Assembly (NCBI GenBank): GCA_911728435.2
Contig: OU452201.1
Coordinates: 26,970,001-27,034,000, forward strand
Reading direction: 5' to 3'
Length of the DNA stretch: 64,000 nt
Source of the DNA: Apoderus coryli
Lineage: Eukaryota > Arthropoda > Insecta > Coleoptera > Attelabidae
Shown: one piece after another, positions 46,826 to 58,836 of the stretch
Position numbering within the stretch: position 1 is the stretch's first letter
Layout: each line of letters opens with the position of its first letter
Program-made: the position numbers and the translations under genes
The notes under the pieces: model-generated
Seen by the model: the letters and a program-made list of their open reading frames with translations, nothing else
Databases searched by the model: none
What the model was told of the DNA's origin: nothing

Positions 46826-48395
46826 AATAATAATAATATAATAATAATAATCGTCTTTATTGATGCAAAAAAAAAATATAAAAAAGAATAAAGTAAATTA
46901 AAAAAAAATAATAAAGTAAAATAAATTAAAATAAATTAAAATAAAGTTAACAAGATGAGTCATGTAATTATGGCGAAGTTTAGCATTAAGCTATTCTTCC
47001 ACTTAACCATAATATAACAGTACTCGAAAAAAAAAAATAAAAAAAAATATATAAATACAATGAGCCCGTGATGTGTACAAATTCACATTATATAGTAAAA
47101 GAAAAAACAACAGTCAATGATAGCTAGTATAATTATACATAGAAAACAAAAGCTAACAAATTTGCGGCGAACCATTTTACATAGAAAAGAAAAATCAGCA
47201 TACAGTAAACACAAAATAAACTAAAGTGAGAAATAGCATTCCATCATTAGCTCTTTTCTTATTTTTTTACGAAACTGGCTTACAATTAATACTTTATTTT
47301 CAGAATTCAAATTATTGTATAGTTTAACAGCATTCCAAGTAAAAGATTTTTTGAAAATAGCGGTATGAAAACGAGGCATAGTTAATAAACTCTGGCAACG
47401 GATATTTACAGAATAAATATGGTGTCTAAATATTAATTTCTCTTTTAAATACGTAGGTTTGGAGCATATCATTAATCGGTTTATGAAGGTTGCAAAATGG
47501 AATTTAACAACAAATTCAAACTTGAGCCACTCAAGCCGTTTTATGTACTGTGTTATGTGGTCAAATTTACGCAAATCAAAGATAAATCTGCAGCAAGCAT
47601 TCTGAACATATTGCAATCTTCGCTTTTTAGCTAAGTCAATACAGGGATAATAATAAACAATATTGCAGTAATTTAAAACAGATAACACTAATGACTCACA
47701 CAACTTTTTTCGCATTTTGAAATTCAGCAAATATTTGTTTGCATATAATAGCTTCAAGCGCACATACGTCGATTTGAGAATCTGATTTACATGGCCATCA
47801 AAACTAAGTTTTTCATCCAAGATCACCCCAAGTACTCTCATGTTTTCCGCGAACAGTAAGGTGTCATTTGCTAATCGCAAACTGATTCGTTCTTTAAGAG
47901 CAGCACGAGTGGTTTCTCGACAGAATAACATCATTTTGGTTTTATTTGCATTTAATTTTAAATTATGCATTTCAGAAAATTCAGATATTGCAATCAAATC
48001 CTCTGATACCTGTTCGTTGACATATTCCGTTTTGGTTTGATCGATAACATATAATAATTGGGTATCGTCCGCAAAAGCACTGACATTGCTAAAACTAACT
48101 TGATCAAAAATACTTGCTGTGTATACTATAAAGAGTAGCGTACCCAAAATTGATCCTTGCGGAACGCCAGAAATGACAGGCTTTGCAACCGATGACAAGT
48201 TATTGATGCAAACACTCTGTGTACGATCACTCAAATAATTGCGAAAGAACAAGACACAATCCTCCGCAAAGCCATAATAAGACAACTTCGAACATAATAG
48301 ATCGTGATCGATAGTGTCAAAGGCTTTGGAAAAATCTAGCGAAATCAATAGTGCTGCCCGTCCATTGTTCCTTAAACAAATCACCTTCTACTGTT
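46826..48395 (-). mobile_element. 5'-truncated LINE with (TTA)n tail and open RT frame
   Basis: Minus frame 48384-47221 is open for 387 codons: LISLDFSKAFDTIDHDLLCS (motif A), SGVPQGSILGTLLFIVYTAS (motif B), VSAFADDTQLLYVID (motif C), LNANKTKMMLFCRE, MRVLGVILDEKLSFDGHVNQ, the post-RT NYCNIVYYYP and YVQNACCRFI, and a C-terminus with FRHHIYSVNIRCQSLLTMP, FKKSFTWNAVKLYNNL. A 3' UTR of about 390 nt contains cttcgccataattacatg on the element strand and ends AATAAAGACGATTATTATT. No endonuclease or fingers: truncated at about 48395, where another LINE's RT begins. A sister copy is cut by the right edge of the window. Confidence 0.85.
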
Positions 48396-49390
48396 TTTTT
48401 AATACCTTAGACGAATTAAATCCTTTTGCAAAATAAAACAATCAAATTCCGATGTAACATTTAAATACAATTAGTCATCAGCATACAACAGGCATTTGCA
48501 GTTCAGGGTAGATACGATATCTTTAACAAAAATATTGAAAAGCAATAACCCCAAAACCGATCCTTGAGGGACACCAGAAGTAACTTCAATCAATTAAATT
48601 ACGACCAAGTAAATATGATTTAAAAAATTGGATAAATGAATCTGTTCAGCCAAAGTGTGACAATTTCCTTAATAATATACCGCGATCCAAGTGATCAAAC
48701 GCCCTTGAAAAGTCTGTATAAACGACATCAACGTGAATACCTCTATATATATACTGGGAAAGGAACTGCGTAATCTAAATGAGATTGGTTGTGATTGATC
48801 TAGGAAGAAAGCCATGCTGTTTATTAGTGATTTGTCGTGTCATATTCAGAAGAATTTTTGTCGTGGAGTATTATCTCAAAGCACTTTCCAAAATTTGAAG
48901 TTAAAGCAATAGGACGATAGCTTTCTATGTTTGCTCCATCTCCTTTTTTAAAGACCCGGCAGAGTCTCGAGGTTTTCCATATTTCAGGAAAAATTTTAAA
49001 ATTGAGACTTAGATTAAATAAAACTGATAATGGCTTCGCCAGGATAAAAGCACAATCTTTGATAAAAAATGCAGGAATGCTATCGTGTCCACAACTACTT
49101 TTAGGTTTCATTCTCCTGCCCCGATAACGATCTCTGTCACGTCAAAAACACCCAATGGCTGTACATTCGAAAATATTTCCTCATCGTCTGTACCAAGCGA
49201 AGATCAAACGGAAAACGACGATTGAAAAAAATCAGCGAATGAGTCAATTATGTCCTGGGGCTCACTAACGTCATGATCTTTATAGATCATCTGACTGGAA
49301 ATACTTTAGCTTTTAGGGAGAACACATTCCCATTACTGCCTGTAGATTCTGTCATACTTCTAAAACATCCACATGCGGAGTTCTTTACTA
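48396..49390 (-). pseudogene. Jockey-like LINE RT relic, joined to the next LINE
   Basis: Minus strand, in order: EPQDIIDSFADFFQSSF (49260-49200), the frame 49111-48824 with KPKSSCGHDSIPAFFIKD, LNFKIFPEIWKTSRLCRVFK, YRPIALTSNFGKCFEII; then with stops KQHGFLPRSITTNLI, VVYTDFSRAFDHLDRGILLR (motif A), SGVPQGSVLGLLLFNIFVKD (motif B, near 48570) and CKCLLYADD (motif C, near 48475). It ends abruptly at about 48396 where the open LINE begins. Its own 3' part was not found on the far side of that LINE. Several stops: inactive and older. Confidence 0.8.
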
Positions 49391-49399
49391 TTAAATAGT

Positions 49400-49960
49400 T
49401 GTAAGTATTCACTTACTATGTTTAAAACATTATTATTAACTTTGAAGTGGAAACCAGCTTTATACTTATACCAGCATGATTAAAGCACATAACCTTGGAC
49501 TGAACTGTACTAATTCAAGGCTATTAGAGTATTATTTTCATTATGAGTGAGGAACATGATGCATCTATCTATAAACAAATAAAGGCTTTTTTTAATATTC
49601 CCATATTAAGTACCTGGTTTCTTACGTATTATAATATTTAATATGTCAGAAGAAATTAGTATTTTGGTAATAAATCTTACATCAGAATGAGGGAAAAATA
49701 ATACTAAAAAAGTATCAAATGCATCGCAATATGAAATATTGTATGCAAAAGAATAATGAATGCATAATGACTGGTGTATGCGCGGAGGCCTCTAAACAAA
49801 CACTAATTAATCACCTCAGGAATAATTTAATTATATTCCGGTAACGCAAAGTCACGGTTACTTTGATAAGGTACAGAAAGGGGGCTTATTTATTTATTAC
49901 ATTTGTTTGTTTTTTGTTAAATAATTGATTTAACACATTTGCAGCATTCATATTTTTGGG
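49400..49960. other. Intergenic DNA
   Basis: No gene recognised. It ends with an inverted mariner-type terminus (tttttgggacaccctgttta, 49962-49981), 15 bp before the next element's left end. Confidence 0.45.
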
Positions 49961-49994
49961 ACACCCTGTTTAATTATGATTTTTTTTTCACTCT

Positions 49995-50580
49995 ATAGGG
50001 TGTCCCAAAATTAACGCAAGATGTGAATTTTCCGCCATTTATGCAGTAAAGTGTTGGAAACCCTAAAAACAAAACAAATTGACAGCTGACAGTCATTATT
50101 GAACAATATTTCAAAAATAATGAAACCTTCGCAGCCGCTGTCCCAAAATTTCATACAAAATATGGTCCAAATAGTGTCATATAGCCACACAGCCCGTGAA
50201 ACGCCTCAATTTTTGCATGAGACATTTACAGGTCGTGTACTCTCTCGTTTCGGTGATCAGAATTGGCCCTCTAGATCGCGTGATTTAACTCCATTAGATT
50301 GCTTTGTGTGGGATTATTTAAAATCACAGGTCTATGTCAACAAGCCCACAACCACGCGTGCATTACAGGAGGAGACTCAACGCTGCATCAACGAAATTCA
50401 GCCACATTTATGCAGAATCGTCATGGAAAACTTCGACATACGATTGCGTATGTGTATGCATAGCCGTGGAGGCTATTTGCCTGATGTGTTATTCCATAAA
50501 TAACTCTATCCTATGTACTTTATGATTCAATTAAAAACTTACAATCAAAAGAATAAAACCTGTGTTTTCTATTTTTGATT
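49995..50580 (+). mobile_element. Internally deleted mariner-like element
   Basis: Left end TATAGGGTGTCCCAAAATTAACGC. The coding remnant joins the N-terminus to the C-terminus: LTVIIEQYFKNNETFAAAV and PKFHTKYGPNS (50086-50178) are followed, with a frame change, by SHTARETPQFLHETFTGRVL, SRFGDQNWPSRSRDLTPLDC (last catalytic Asp), FVWDYLKSQVYVNKPTTTRA and a C-terminus ending LPDVLFHK (stop at 50501). The DNA-binding domain and first two catalytic residues are missing. The open frame 50099-50503 overlaps this junction and is a remnant, not a gene. A matching right terminus was not seen. Confidence 0.75.
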
Positions 50581-50844
50581 AGAAATTCTAGGAAAATTTA
50601 AAGTTTAGCCTTAAACTGTAGATTTATAGATTAGGTTATCATTAGCAACCGAATTAGAGGCACTGGATTTTTAGAACGATAGTACGTTGGACATTTGGAA
50701 ATTTGAATATCAATTACAACAAAATTTACAAAATTAGGCTAGCTAGAGAGATTTTCTTTTGCAACCGGGATTTAATTTATCCAATTATTGTACAAATTTT
50801 GAAAAAAAAAGTAGATAAATAAATACGTGTAAAAGAGCTACAAA

Positions 50845-50952
50845 AATAAAAATCGATTGTGTAGCCCCAAAACTTTCTTGACAAGATATAATATAATCTA
50901 AAATATATGACCTGCGTAATGAAACAGAATTTTAATAATTATTATTATATTA
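50845..50952 (+). repeat. Dispersed repeat, copy 2
   Basis: Matches 3519-3631 in the same orientation, including gccccaaaactttc, atatatgacctgcgtaa and gaaacagaattttaataatt. Confidence 0.6.
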
Positions 50953-50959
50953 TTGCATT

Positions 50960-52450
50960 ATTATTTCCAATAACCTAACGTAACAAACTAACTACTTTAT
51001 TAAAAAACTAGAAATAAAAAAAAATACGCTAACAAATACCCCCTGGGTCCGTCCGACGGCGAGTTTTAAATTGGTGATTATGCGATAATAGTTAAATCAC
51101 ACATGCATATTCTTGTTATCGCCAATATTATTGTCAATGGCAGTTTACGTTTTCATGTTTATTTTGAAGCATATAAAGTACACTCAATTTAATTAACTTG
51201 AAGTTCGATACTTCTTCACCTACTTTTTTTCCTTTTATCGCATTCATATTGAATAAAGGTGGGTACAATATTTACCCATTTCCTTTCGCTTTTTGCATAC
51301 TGCGGCATCTATATAAATGCAAATCGTCGTATTAACATGGCCGTTCTCCTAACTTTTCACTTCTGAGCATCCATTGCTGCAAAATTATAACATTCGAGAA
51401 AAAGATAGAGACCTCTTACAGGGTGGCCCATCAGGAACTACGGCGATCGATTTAGGCTAAAATATTGACTAGAAAATTCTAAACAAAATAGGGTAGACCT
51501 CTCAGAAAAATAAACAAACATAGAAGTGACATAACAAGAAAATAATCACAAAAATGTTTGTAGCCTACATAACATTTACTTTTTTACTAATAAAATCTAA
51601 CACTGTTGCAAATTGTTCGTTTTATTCATAGAATCAGAACTTGTATTTGACATCCCAGTGTAAATTTTTATTAGGGTTGGTCACAGTGTTCTTACATTGC
51701 AGAACTATACAATATTTATAAGATTTCTTTTTGCATTCGGCTTCCATTATATGTTCATAAAATATTTAACGTCAAGAAATCAATCAAATATAATACGATT
51801 CACAAAAATACAGTTCTACGGATATAAATGTGTGACAACCCCGCGGAGGGATTTGTTTATTATTTACACTTCACGTTGACGTGTAGGGTGCGAGTAGTGC
51901 TACGAACAGTTTTATAACCCGAATTAAGTGAATTTTACGAGACTCTTCCCCTTTACTGCATTTGTAGTGTGTAAAACTGGATTTCCTTTAAATAATTGGG
52001 AGAAAAAAGTGCTTAGTTTGCATGTCGAGTGATTTTCCGAGTCAGGTTACGTGTCAGAAGTAAGTACAATGGCGTAAAATTTTGGGATTTTGCAGCAATA
52101 GCAGTTATTGTTTAAATCTACTATACACCTAGTTGCAAAATAGACAGTATTATAATAAACAACAATAATTGTAAATTCATAAAATGCTTTATATTTCATA
52201 ATTTCTGAACTAATAGTATCATATCACATGTAACGTAACATTTCCGCTAGGAAACAATATTATTACGTACTTTTGATATGAAATAATGCGCCTACCGTCA
52301 GACCTTTTCATATACCTTCTGTTCAGTAATCTCGGTGAGAATATTTTGCTGGAAGCCGGAGAGTGTCAGAGTTTTTAATGGATAATGTAACTTTCGTACT
52401 GTTGTTTGCTATTGAAATTGCTGTGTTTTCGTGGTCTCAAATTGGGTCTT
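50960..52450. other. Intergenic DNA with a promoter-like GC-richer part
   Basis: Up to 51830 AT-rich; TACAGGGTGGCCCATCAGGA at 51417 is a lone transposon-type terminus. From 51835 to 52065 the composition is more balanced, with ccccgcggaggg, several TACG/CGTG dinucleotides, and a donor-like GTCAGAA|GTAAGT at about 52050. It could be a 5' UTR of the following LINE family or an untranslated host exon; nothing decides between them. Confidence 0.35.
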
Positions 52451-52454
52451 GTTC

Positions 52455-54301
52455 TGCTACATACAAAATATATAACTACATATCCGGAAATATTATGTCA
52501 AAATTGGTGCTTCAAGTCATATATTGATCATGTCGAAGCCAATCTTACTCAACAGCCCATGGAATTTTGGAAATATGTTAAAGGTCTTCGCTCGACTTGC
52601 AATTATCCAAATACTATGCATTTTCGTGAAGAATGTGGTACCGACGGTCATGACATCGTTGAACTTTTTGCTGATTTTTTCTCAGGTGTTTATCTGAATG
52701 ATAATAGTGGTGAGACTCCTGACTATGGTAAAACTGTCAGGACTTGTTCCATATCTCCATTTTCCGTTAGTGTGGTAGATGTATTCAGCGGCATCTCTGG
52801 TTTACAGTCTAAATATTCATCGGGACCTGATGCCATACCTTCCTTTTTCCTTAAACAATGTGTATGTACTTTAACTGGACCGTTGCATTTTATATTTAAT
52901 TTGTCATTACAGACGGGGATATTTCCTAATTTTTGGAAATCTAGTTACGTAACTCCAATTTTTAAGTCTGGGAATAGGGAGGATGTGGCTAACTATCGTG
53001 GTATATGCATACAGTCTGTTATACCTAAGCTTTTTAATAAGATAGTAACCGGGCACATCTCCAACATGTGTGCAAATGTTATCGTTGACGAGCAACATGG
53101 GTTTCAGCCTGGTAAGTCCACAACAACAAACTTGAGGAGTATCTGTTAAGCGCTTTTGAGAACAAACTTCAGATTGATAGCATATACACAGACTTCTCAA
53201 AAGCATTTGATCGTGTGTCACAGAGCCTGCTCGTCAGTAAGCTTGAGGCTATGGGGTTCCACGGTAATCTGTTGGCATGGATAAACAGTTTTTTGACTAA
53301 TCGGCAACAAAGTGTAAGGATTAAAAATTTTATATCTCATGAATTTCCTGTTCTTTCCGGTGTGCCGCAAGGTTCCCATTGTGGTCCATTGCTATTTAAT
53401 CTATTCATCAACGACATTGGGGTGTTCATTGAGAACTGTCAATTTCTCCTTTTTGCCGATGACCTTAAATTTTATAGACCAATTCGGAGCAATTGTGAAT
53501 CTAATCTTCTTCAGGCTGATATGATCGTGTTGAAGAGGTCAATGATTTGGGTGTGATTCTGTGTGCAAATTTGGACTTTGGTAAGCATTATCGGAGTATT
53601 GTTGGCAAAGCTTTTCGAGCGTTGGGATTTGTGCTGCGCAATTCCAGGTCTTTCACTCCTTCCTTGCTGCGTACTTTATACTGCACGATTGTTCGTCCTA
53701 TAGTCGAATATTGTTCTCCGGTGTGGTCGCCATATTATCACGTACACATTGGGAGCATTGAACGTGTTCAGCGCAAGTTTCTAAAATCATATGCATACCG
53801 TACGAGCCGTGAATTTAGTGTTGTTGGATACGACAATCTCTTATTAGAGTTGAATCTAAGACCGTTGGAGTGTCGTAGACGGGTTTCCGATCTCTGTTTG
53901 CTTTTTAAATTAATCCGCGGTCATATTCGGTCACCGGAATTATTGCGCCTGCTTAATTTTAACTGTTTATTGAGAACTAGAAATAGCACGACCTTTGTGG
54001 TGTCTTTCCATGGCACTAATTATGCGTATAATGGCCCTCTCAATCGAATGCAGAGAAGTTTTAATTCCATTCAAAATGATGTTGATATTTTCCATGACGC
54101 CTTTGGCTTGTTTAAGAGAACTATCTGTAATGTTTTAGCATAGATTTTGGTTTTATCTGCCTATATCTGATTATAATGTCTTATAGTTACTACTATTGCT
54201 TAGTTTAAGTTTGTTTGTTTTAGTTAATTCTTTTATGTACTTTATATTTTGTTAAAATGGTTTACCGTTTAAATAAATAAAAAAAAAAAAAAAAAAAAAA
54301 A
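52455..54301 (+). mobile_element. Jockey-like LINE with poly(A) tail, internally deleted
   Basis: Three frame segments form one ORF2 remnant. Segment 1 (to 53146): SYIDHVEANLTQQPMEFWKY, ADFFSGVY, KYSSGPDAIPSFFLKQC, FPNFWKSSYVTPIFKSGNRE, YRGICIQSVIPKLFNKIV, DEQHGFQPGKSTTTNL. Segment 2 (53143-53556): DSIYTDFSKAFDRVSQSLLV (motif A), SGVPQGSHCGPLLFNLFIND (motif B), CQFLLFADDLKFYRPI (motif C). Segment 3 (53540-54143): VNDLGVILCANLDFGKHYRS, IVRPIVEYCSPVWSPYYHVH, RRRVSDLCLLFKLIRG. About 60 residues between segments 2 and 3 are deleted. It ends in about 20 A (54281-54301). The endonuclease is lacking; 5'-truncated near 52455. Confidence 0.85.
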
Positions 54302-54309
54302 TTGTTTTT

Positions 54310-56230
54310 AAATTTTTACCCATTTGGCAAATTCATTCAGCTTGAGCGAAGATACAAAATATATATAATATCAATGGGAAACTGTATTACGCATCAGACA
54401 AATAAATAAAGATTACGCTGTCAGTATACTTACAATTATTATAGATTATTTTTCGATTAATCATTAACCTAATTATTTTTCCAGTCACTGTAGTTATTTT
54501 TATTACTGTCGGTATCCTTTAGCAGGCATGATTTATTATACGTTTTATATACGAGGGAGAAATGTATCAAAAAAACGCTGCATTCGATGCCCTTTTATAA
54601 TGTATAGAGGCCTGTGAACGAATAGCCCCGGTAGAATCGTTAAATTTACATATTTCAAATTACCTTTGGAAGAACTATACCTATCCATACAATTTTTGTT
54701 TATTGGTTCTCTTGTAAACTCTATCCTTGGACAAAGTGTCTACGATTATAATGATTATACAGATTAATTATTTTAATGTTTTGTCTATTTCTTTAAAATA
54801 TCCGTCACTCATAATGAACTTCCAACTCCTAATTAATTTTTCATCAAAAAAATATACTTACTTAATTATTAATACAATATAGGTACTTAAGAAACATATA
54901 AAACCATAATTTACACCTCTAAATGTTTGTTACTTGGTATAAATAAGTATACAATTAATTTGGAACACAGTGTATTATAAAAGTTAGGGTATACCACAAC
55001 ACAAAACACGATGATTTCTTAAGTGTTTCTAGTGGTTTGACCAGTTTTAATGTTACTGAAATTGTTGTAATTGAATGAATATTAAATGCAATTTAAAATG
55101 CAGAATCATCATCAATGGTTACTTTAATAATAAATTGAAATGGTTTGCCACTGTATTCGTAAGCTGGCATTAAGGCATAATCGTTTAGTATTTTTTCACT
55201 TTTCATTTCAATCGGATACCTATTATAAATATATACAGTCTCATTTGAAAGTAAGACTGGCAAAGTGAGGGAATATTGAACAAAAATGTGGTATGTCGAG
55301 TTGTTAGCAGTGTTCTACAAAACGTCAACGGCCTAATAAGCCTTGTGGCCAAACTCTAAATTTTGCTTCGTGAAAGTCTTGGATACATTTTCTAATCGGG
55401 ATCGGTTTTTGCAATTTATTCGTACGTAATTAGCTTTAAAATTATAATTAATAATTGTAGTTGTAACTAGTAAAAGGTTGCAATCATGAAAACGTTCTTG
55501 AAATCCGCTTAAATTTGGATTTGATTTTACCAGTTGAAATATATCTTAGCAAAATGATTTAAGAAATGTATTTAATTCTAACATGCATGAAATCAAAGAT
55601 GACATATTGTATGTAACAAGCGGCCAATAGACTCAGATGCAGTCCTCGAGGAAATAGCTCAACCTTAAAAATATTCATGGATGAACCTTACAAATATCTG
55701 AAAATTGTAGAAATTGGATCTTCAATACCGATTGATTGAGATGGAATAGAATTTATCGATACATTTCGTGCATCTCTGTTAATGAAAGGAATAATATATC
55801 GATACATATCTTACATCTCTATTAATGAAAGGATGGGCTGGCCAGCACGCTTATTGATTGATAGTTCTATAATTTCCACATTCACGACAATTACAAAAGT
55901 TTTCACAGGTTGCGGTTTTTTGGTTTTACTACAATTTAGTTTACGAGAAGCTAAAATCACACCACTATGGCTGATCGTTTATATTGAGGTAAGTTTATTG
56001 TAAAGATAAAGATGCGGTGCGCACATCGACAGCTTGTCCTTAGGCCAAATACGCGCAAATATTTAAATTTATCAAATAAAAGAGAAATAGGTACTTTGAT
56101 TAATCTCTATATAGAAATTAGAAAAATGAATAGGGTGAAGATATTTGGGATAAAAAATATTTTAAAGGATAAGTACATTAATAAGACGCATACCTACAGT
56201 AAGAGTGGACGCGACACAATATGTTTAAAA
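54310..56230. other. Intergenic DNA
   Basis: AT-rich. Small frames (55782-56335) are low-complexity and unsupported. No repeat partner found. Confidence 0.5.
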
Positions 56231-56239
56231 TTTTCCACG

Positions 56240-56400
56240 CTATATCATATTATTTATATATATCATGTGCAGATCGGCTACAATTTCTATAATACAAAAA
56301 AGTTCCTTGGCCCAGTTTTGAACTCGCAACCTTAGGATTACGAAGAGTACACGTTGAAAATCGTCATTATGTAGACGCCCATAACCTAGATGGTATGGAC
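56240..56400 (-). repeat. tRNA-derived SINE remnant, copy 1
   Basis: Minus strand contains CTTCGTAATCCTAAGG then TTGCGAGTTCAAAACTGGGC, a tRNA T-arm with a B box (GAGTTCAAAAC) preceded by an anticodon-arm-like CGT loop, as in tRNA-Thr-like SINE heads. Then comes gccaaggaactttttt and a body with gaaattgtag. The A box and acceptor stem pairing are not convincing, so it is not a functional tRNA. Confidence 0.5.
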
Positions 56401-56529
56401 GGTGAAATATACATATTCGAATGCCAAATGCGTTAACTGGTGTCATGTAAAAATAATTCTGCCAGATTTAGTTTATGTGAATAGTATTAAAATAAAAATA
56501 ACTATAAATTAGGAGTTTTTTTTAGATAT

Positions 56530-57125
56530 AATAATGTTTTAATATTTGTTATATTATTGCATAAGTGTAATAAATAAAATTTGTTTGGAAAATCAAGTAT
56601 CTAATCATGTTCCATAATATGTAAATATAATGTGTAATGTGTGGATTTGTTAAGGAAAATGTGCTGGAATATGTTTGTGGTGAAATTTTCAAATCATTAC
56701 AGTGTATAATTAATGAAATATCTGATAAAAATAATTTAATTAACATGTCTGGTATGAATATCAGACAGCCTACAATTTCAATAAGAATAAAAAGTTCTAT
56801 TGCCGAGATTTGAACTCGCAACCTTATGTTCACGAATACTTAACAAATTCAAATAATATATTCATTATTAATATTAACAAATAACACGTCAAGCTATATA
56901 CAAATTCAATTTCTTAAAGCGGCTTATGGATGTGAGCGATCAGCACATTGCCAGATCAGCCAGAAGAGCAAAGTAGAATGATGTTATAATATTTTTTGTT
57001 ATAGTATTGTGGAAATTTAATAAATTAAATTTGTTGGTAATCAAGTATCTAATCATGTTCCATATGTAAATATATTGTGTAATGTGTGCATTTGTTGAGG
57101 AAAATGTGCTGGAATATGTTTGTGT
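56530..57125 (+). repeat. Two direct copies of about 150 bp
   Basis: 56530-56682 and 56976-57125 share atcaagtatctaatcatgtt, gtgtaatgtgtg and gaggaaaatgtgctggaata, with the same order and more than 85% identity by eye. Period about 446 bp. The two SINE remnants show a similar offset, so the whole segment is probably a local duplication or a pair of longer SINE/LINE copies. Confidence 0.7.
56690..56850 (-). repeat. tRNA-derived SINE remnant, copy 2
   Basis: Minus strand: AAGTATTCGTGAACATAAGG then TTGCGAGTTCAAATCTCGGC, a better B box (GAGTTCAAATC) with the same CGT anticodon-loop position, then aactttttattct and a body starting gaaattgtagg, as in copy 1. It lies about 480 bp from copy 1 in the same orientation. 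Confidence 0.55.
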
Positions 57126-57129
57126 ATGT

Positions 57130-58125
57130 AAACTAATTCAGATGTAACAAGTAGGTTAATCTAAATTGTGAAATACTACTAATATAGGTACTAAAACTTC
57201 GGTTATATTTTACAAATTATGTGAAATGTATTATGAAATAGTAATTAAAGCAAATCGAGGTACTTATTATTTATTTACTAAGAGTAATTATGACAAATAG
57301 CTAATTTATATTTTAAAACAAAGGTACGATGGGTCTTTATCGTTTACATTTGATCTGCCTTCAGATTTTTCTTGAGTAATAAATTATATTTATCAATTAA
57401 GATTATATCAAATGCAAGTATATATTGTAATATTATAATTATTAACTTAAGTATCCCTGTTTCCTTAAGCAAATCTCACAAGTAATTTATAACATGATTT
57501 AAATTTACAGATCTCTTTTTTAAACAATACACAGGCAAGCATTACATTATCTAATTACTTAAACACTGTGATTTACTACCTACCAAAACAGTACTTAACA
57601 TTAAAATTGTAAATTACTATTTCAGTTTCAGTACAAACTGCTCCTCACTCGCTCGTTACAATGCTTACCAATTAGTACCGCTGCTAGTTGAATGCATTAT
57701 TCTCTGTTTCTCTTCATTTAATCGTCGAAGCGTCATTTAACTACTTTTTTTATCATATACATATATATATATAATACTACAACACCCAATATATCAGGCA
57801 TCAGCTGTCAACTGGTGGTGTGCGTTACCGTGTAATTATAGAGCAATTACTGAGAACAGAATCTATCCTGCATCAGTGGCGCTTTTAGCAAACATTTTGA
57901 ATATTTATTTTAAACAGATTTGGGAATTTGGCTAAAGGTTCATAATATAACAGCAGTTTTCTTTTGGATTTTTTAACTACCAAAGTTTTGAGATTTATGT
58001 TACAAGAAATCTTTTCCAAATTCTGGAAATTTTAAAAAACACCTTTACTCGTTGCGGCTTTAACTAGTATTAACCCATTTAATTCATAATTTCGAATTTC
58101 AAAAAAATAATATCAAAGCTTTACA
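57130..58125. other. Intergenic DNA
   Basis: AT-rich with a short (AT)n run at about 57757-57773. No gene recognised. Confidence 0.5.
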
Positions 58126-58135
58126 TATTATTTAT

Positions 58136-58797
58136 ACTGACGGTTATAGGTTCGAGAACCGAGTAGGTTGTGCCTTTTTTGTTCCTGAATTCGCATATAC
58201 AGAAAGACACAGATTGCCTGATGTATGTTCCGTGTTTACAGCAGAGGCGATGGCCATAGAACCAGCACTTTGTTGGGCAAAAACTCACAAGTTCCATACT
58301 CTAACAATTATAACAGATTCTCAATCAGTTCTCAAGGCTATTCAGCCGCAGTGTTTCAAAAATAATCTAATTATAAACATAAAATCTTATTTATGTGATT
58401 TTCGTAACTACGGCAATGTAAACTTTGTTTGGTTTAAAGGGCATGTTGGTGTGTTGGGAAACGAAATCGTAGATAAAGCAGCAAAATCTGCATGTCATAT
58501 AAATATATAAAGGGTTTTTGTGTACAACGATCTAATGCAGTTCTTTAAGAGAAATATTTTTGCATGTTGGAAGAAAAGTTGGGGTTGCGTCTTACAATAA
58601 CCACTATTTTAAAATACACGCCAGTTGGCGAACAAAAAAAAAATCAATATATTTTCGGCTTTAATGTCAGTAAAAATTACTCGTCAACAATTACGAAATT
58701 AAAGTTAAATCATGGCTGTTTTCCAGCATATTTAACTAAAATAGGAATTAAAACCGATCCATATTGCGATTGTAATCATGTAGAGGGTGCTTTTTAA
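58136..58797 (+). pseudogene. LINE RNase H domain and C-terminus
   Basis: Open from 58136 to 58508: YTDGYRFENRVGCAFFVPEF, TAEAMAIEPALCWA, ITDSQSVLKAI and WFKGHVGVLGNEIVDKAAKS. This is a complete RNase H fold with all four acidic positions (D, E, D, D). After one stop the frame 58564-58797 continues the same protein: KLKLNHGCFPAYLTKIGIKT and DPYCDCNHVEG, the C-terminal Cys motif, cut before its HIxxxC part. RNase H-bearing LINEs in insects include the I, R1, LOA and some Jockey groups; which one is not decided. The RT upstream is missing. Confidence 0.75.
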
Positions 58798-58836
58798 ACT
58801 CTAAGGAGATAATAAAATTAGACACATATTTATTTG

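Noticed and set aside
52907..53221. 104-codon minus frame
   Set aside because: Antisense of the Jockey-like LINE ORF; no recognisable product.
56311..56395. Possible functional tRNA gene on minus
   Set aside because: B box is degenerate, the A box and acceptor stem do not form, and a related copy lies nearby with a shared body, so SINE origin is more likely.
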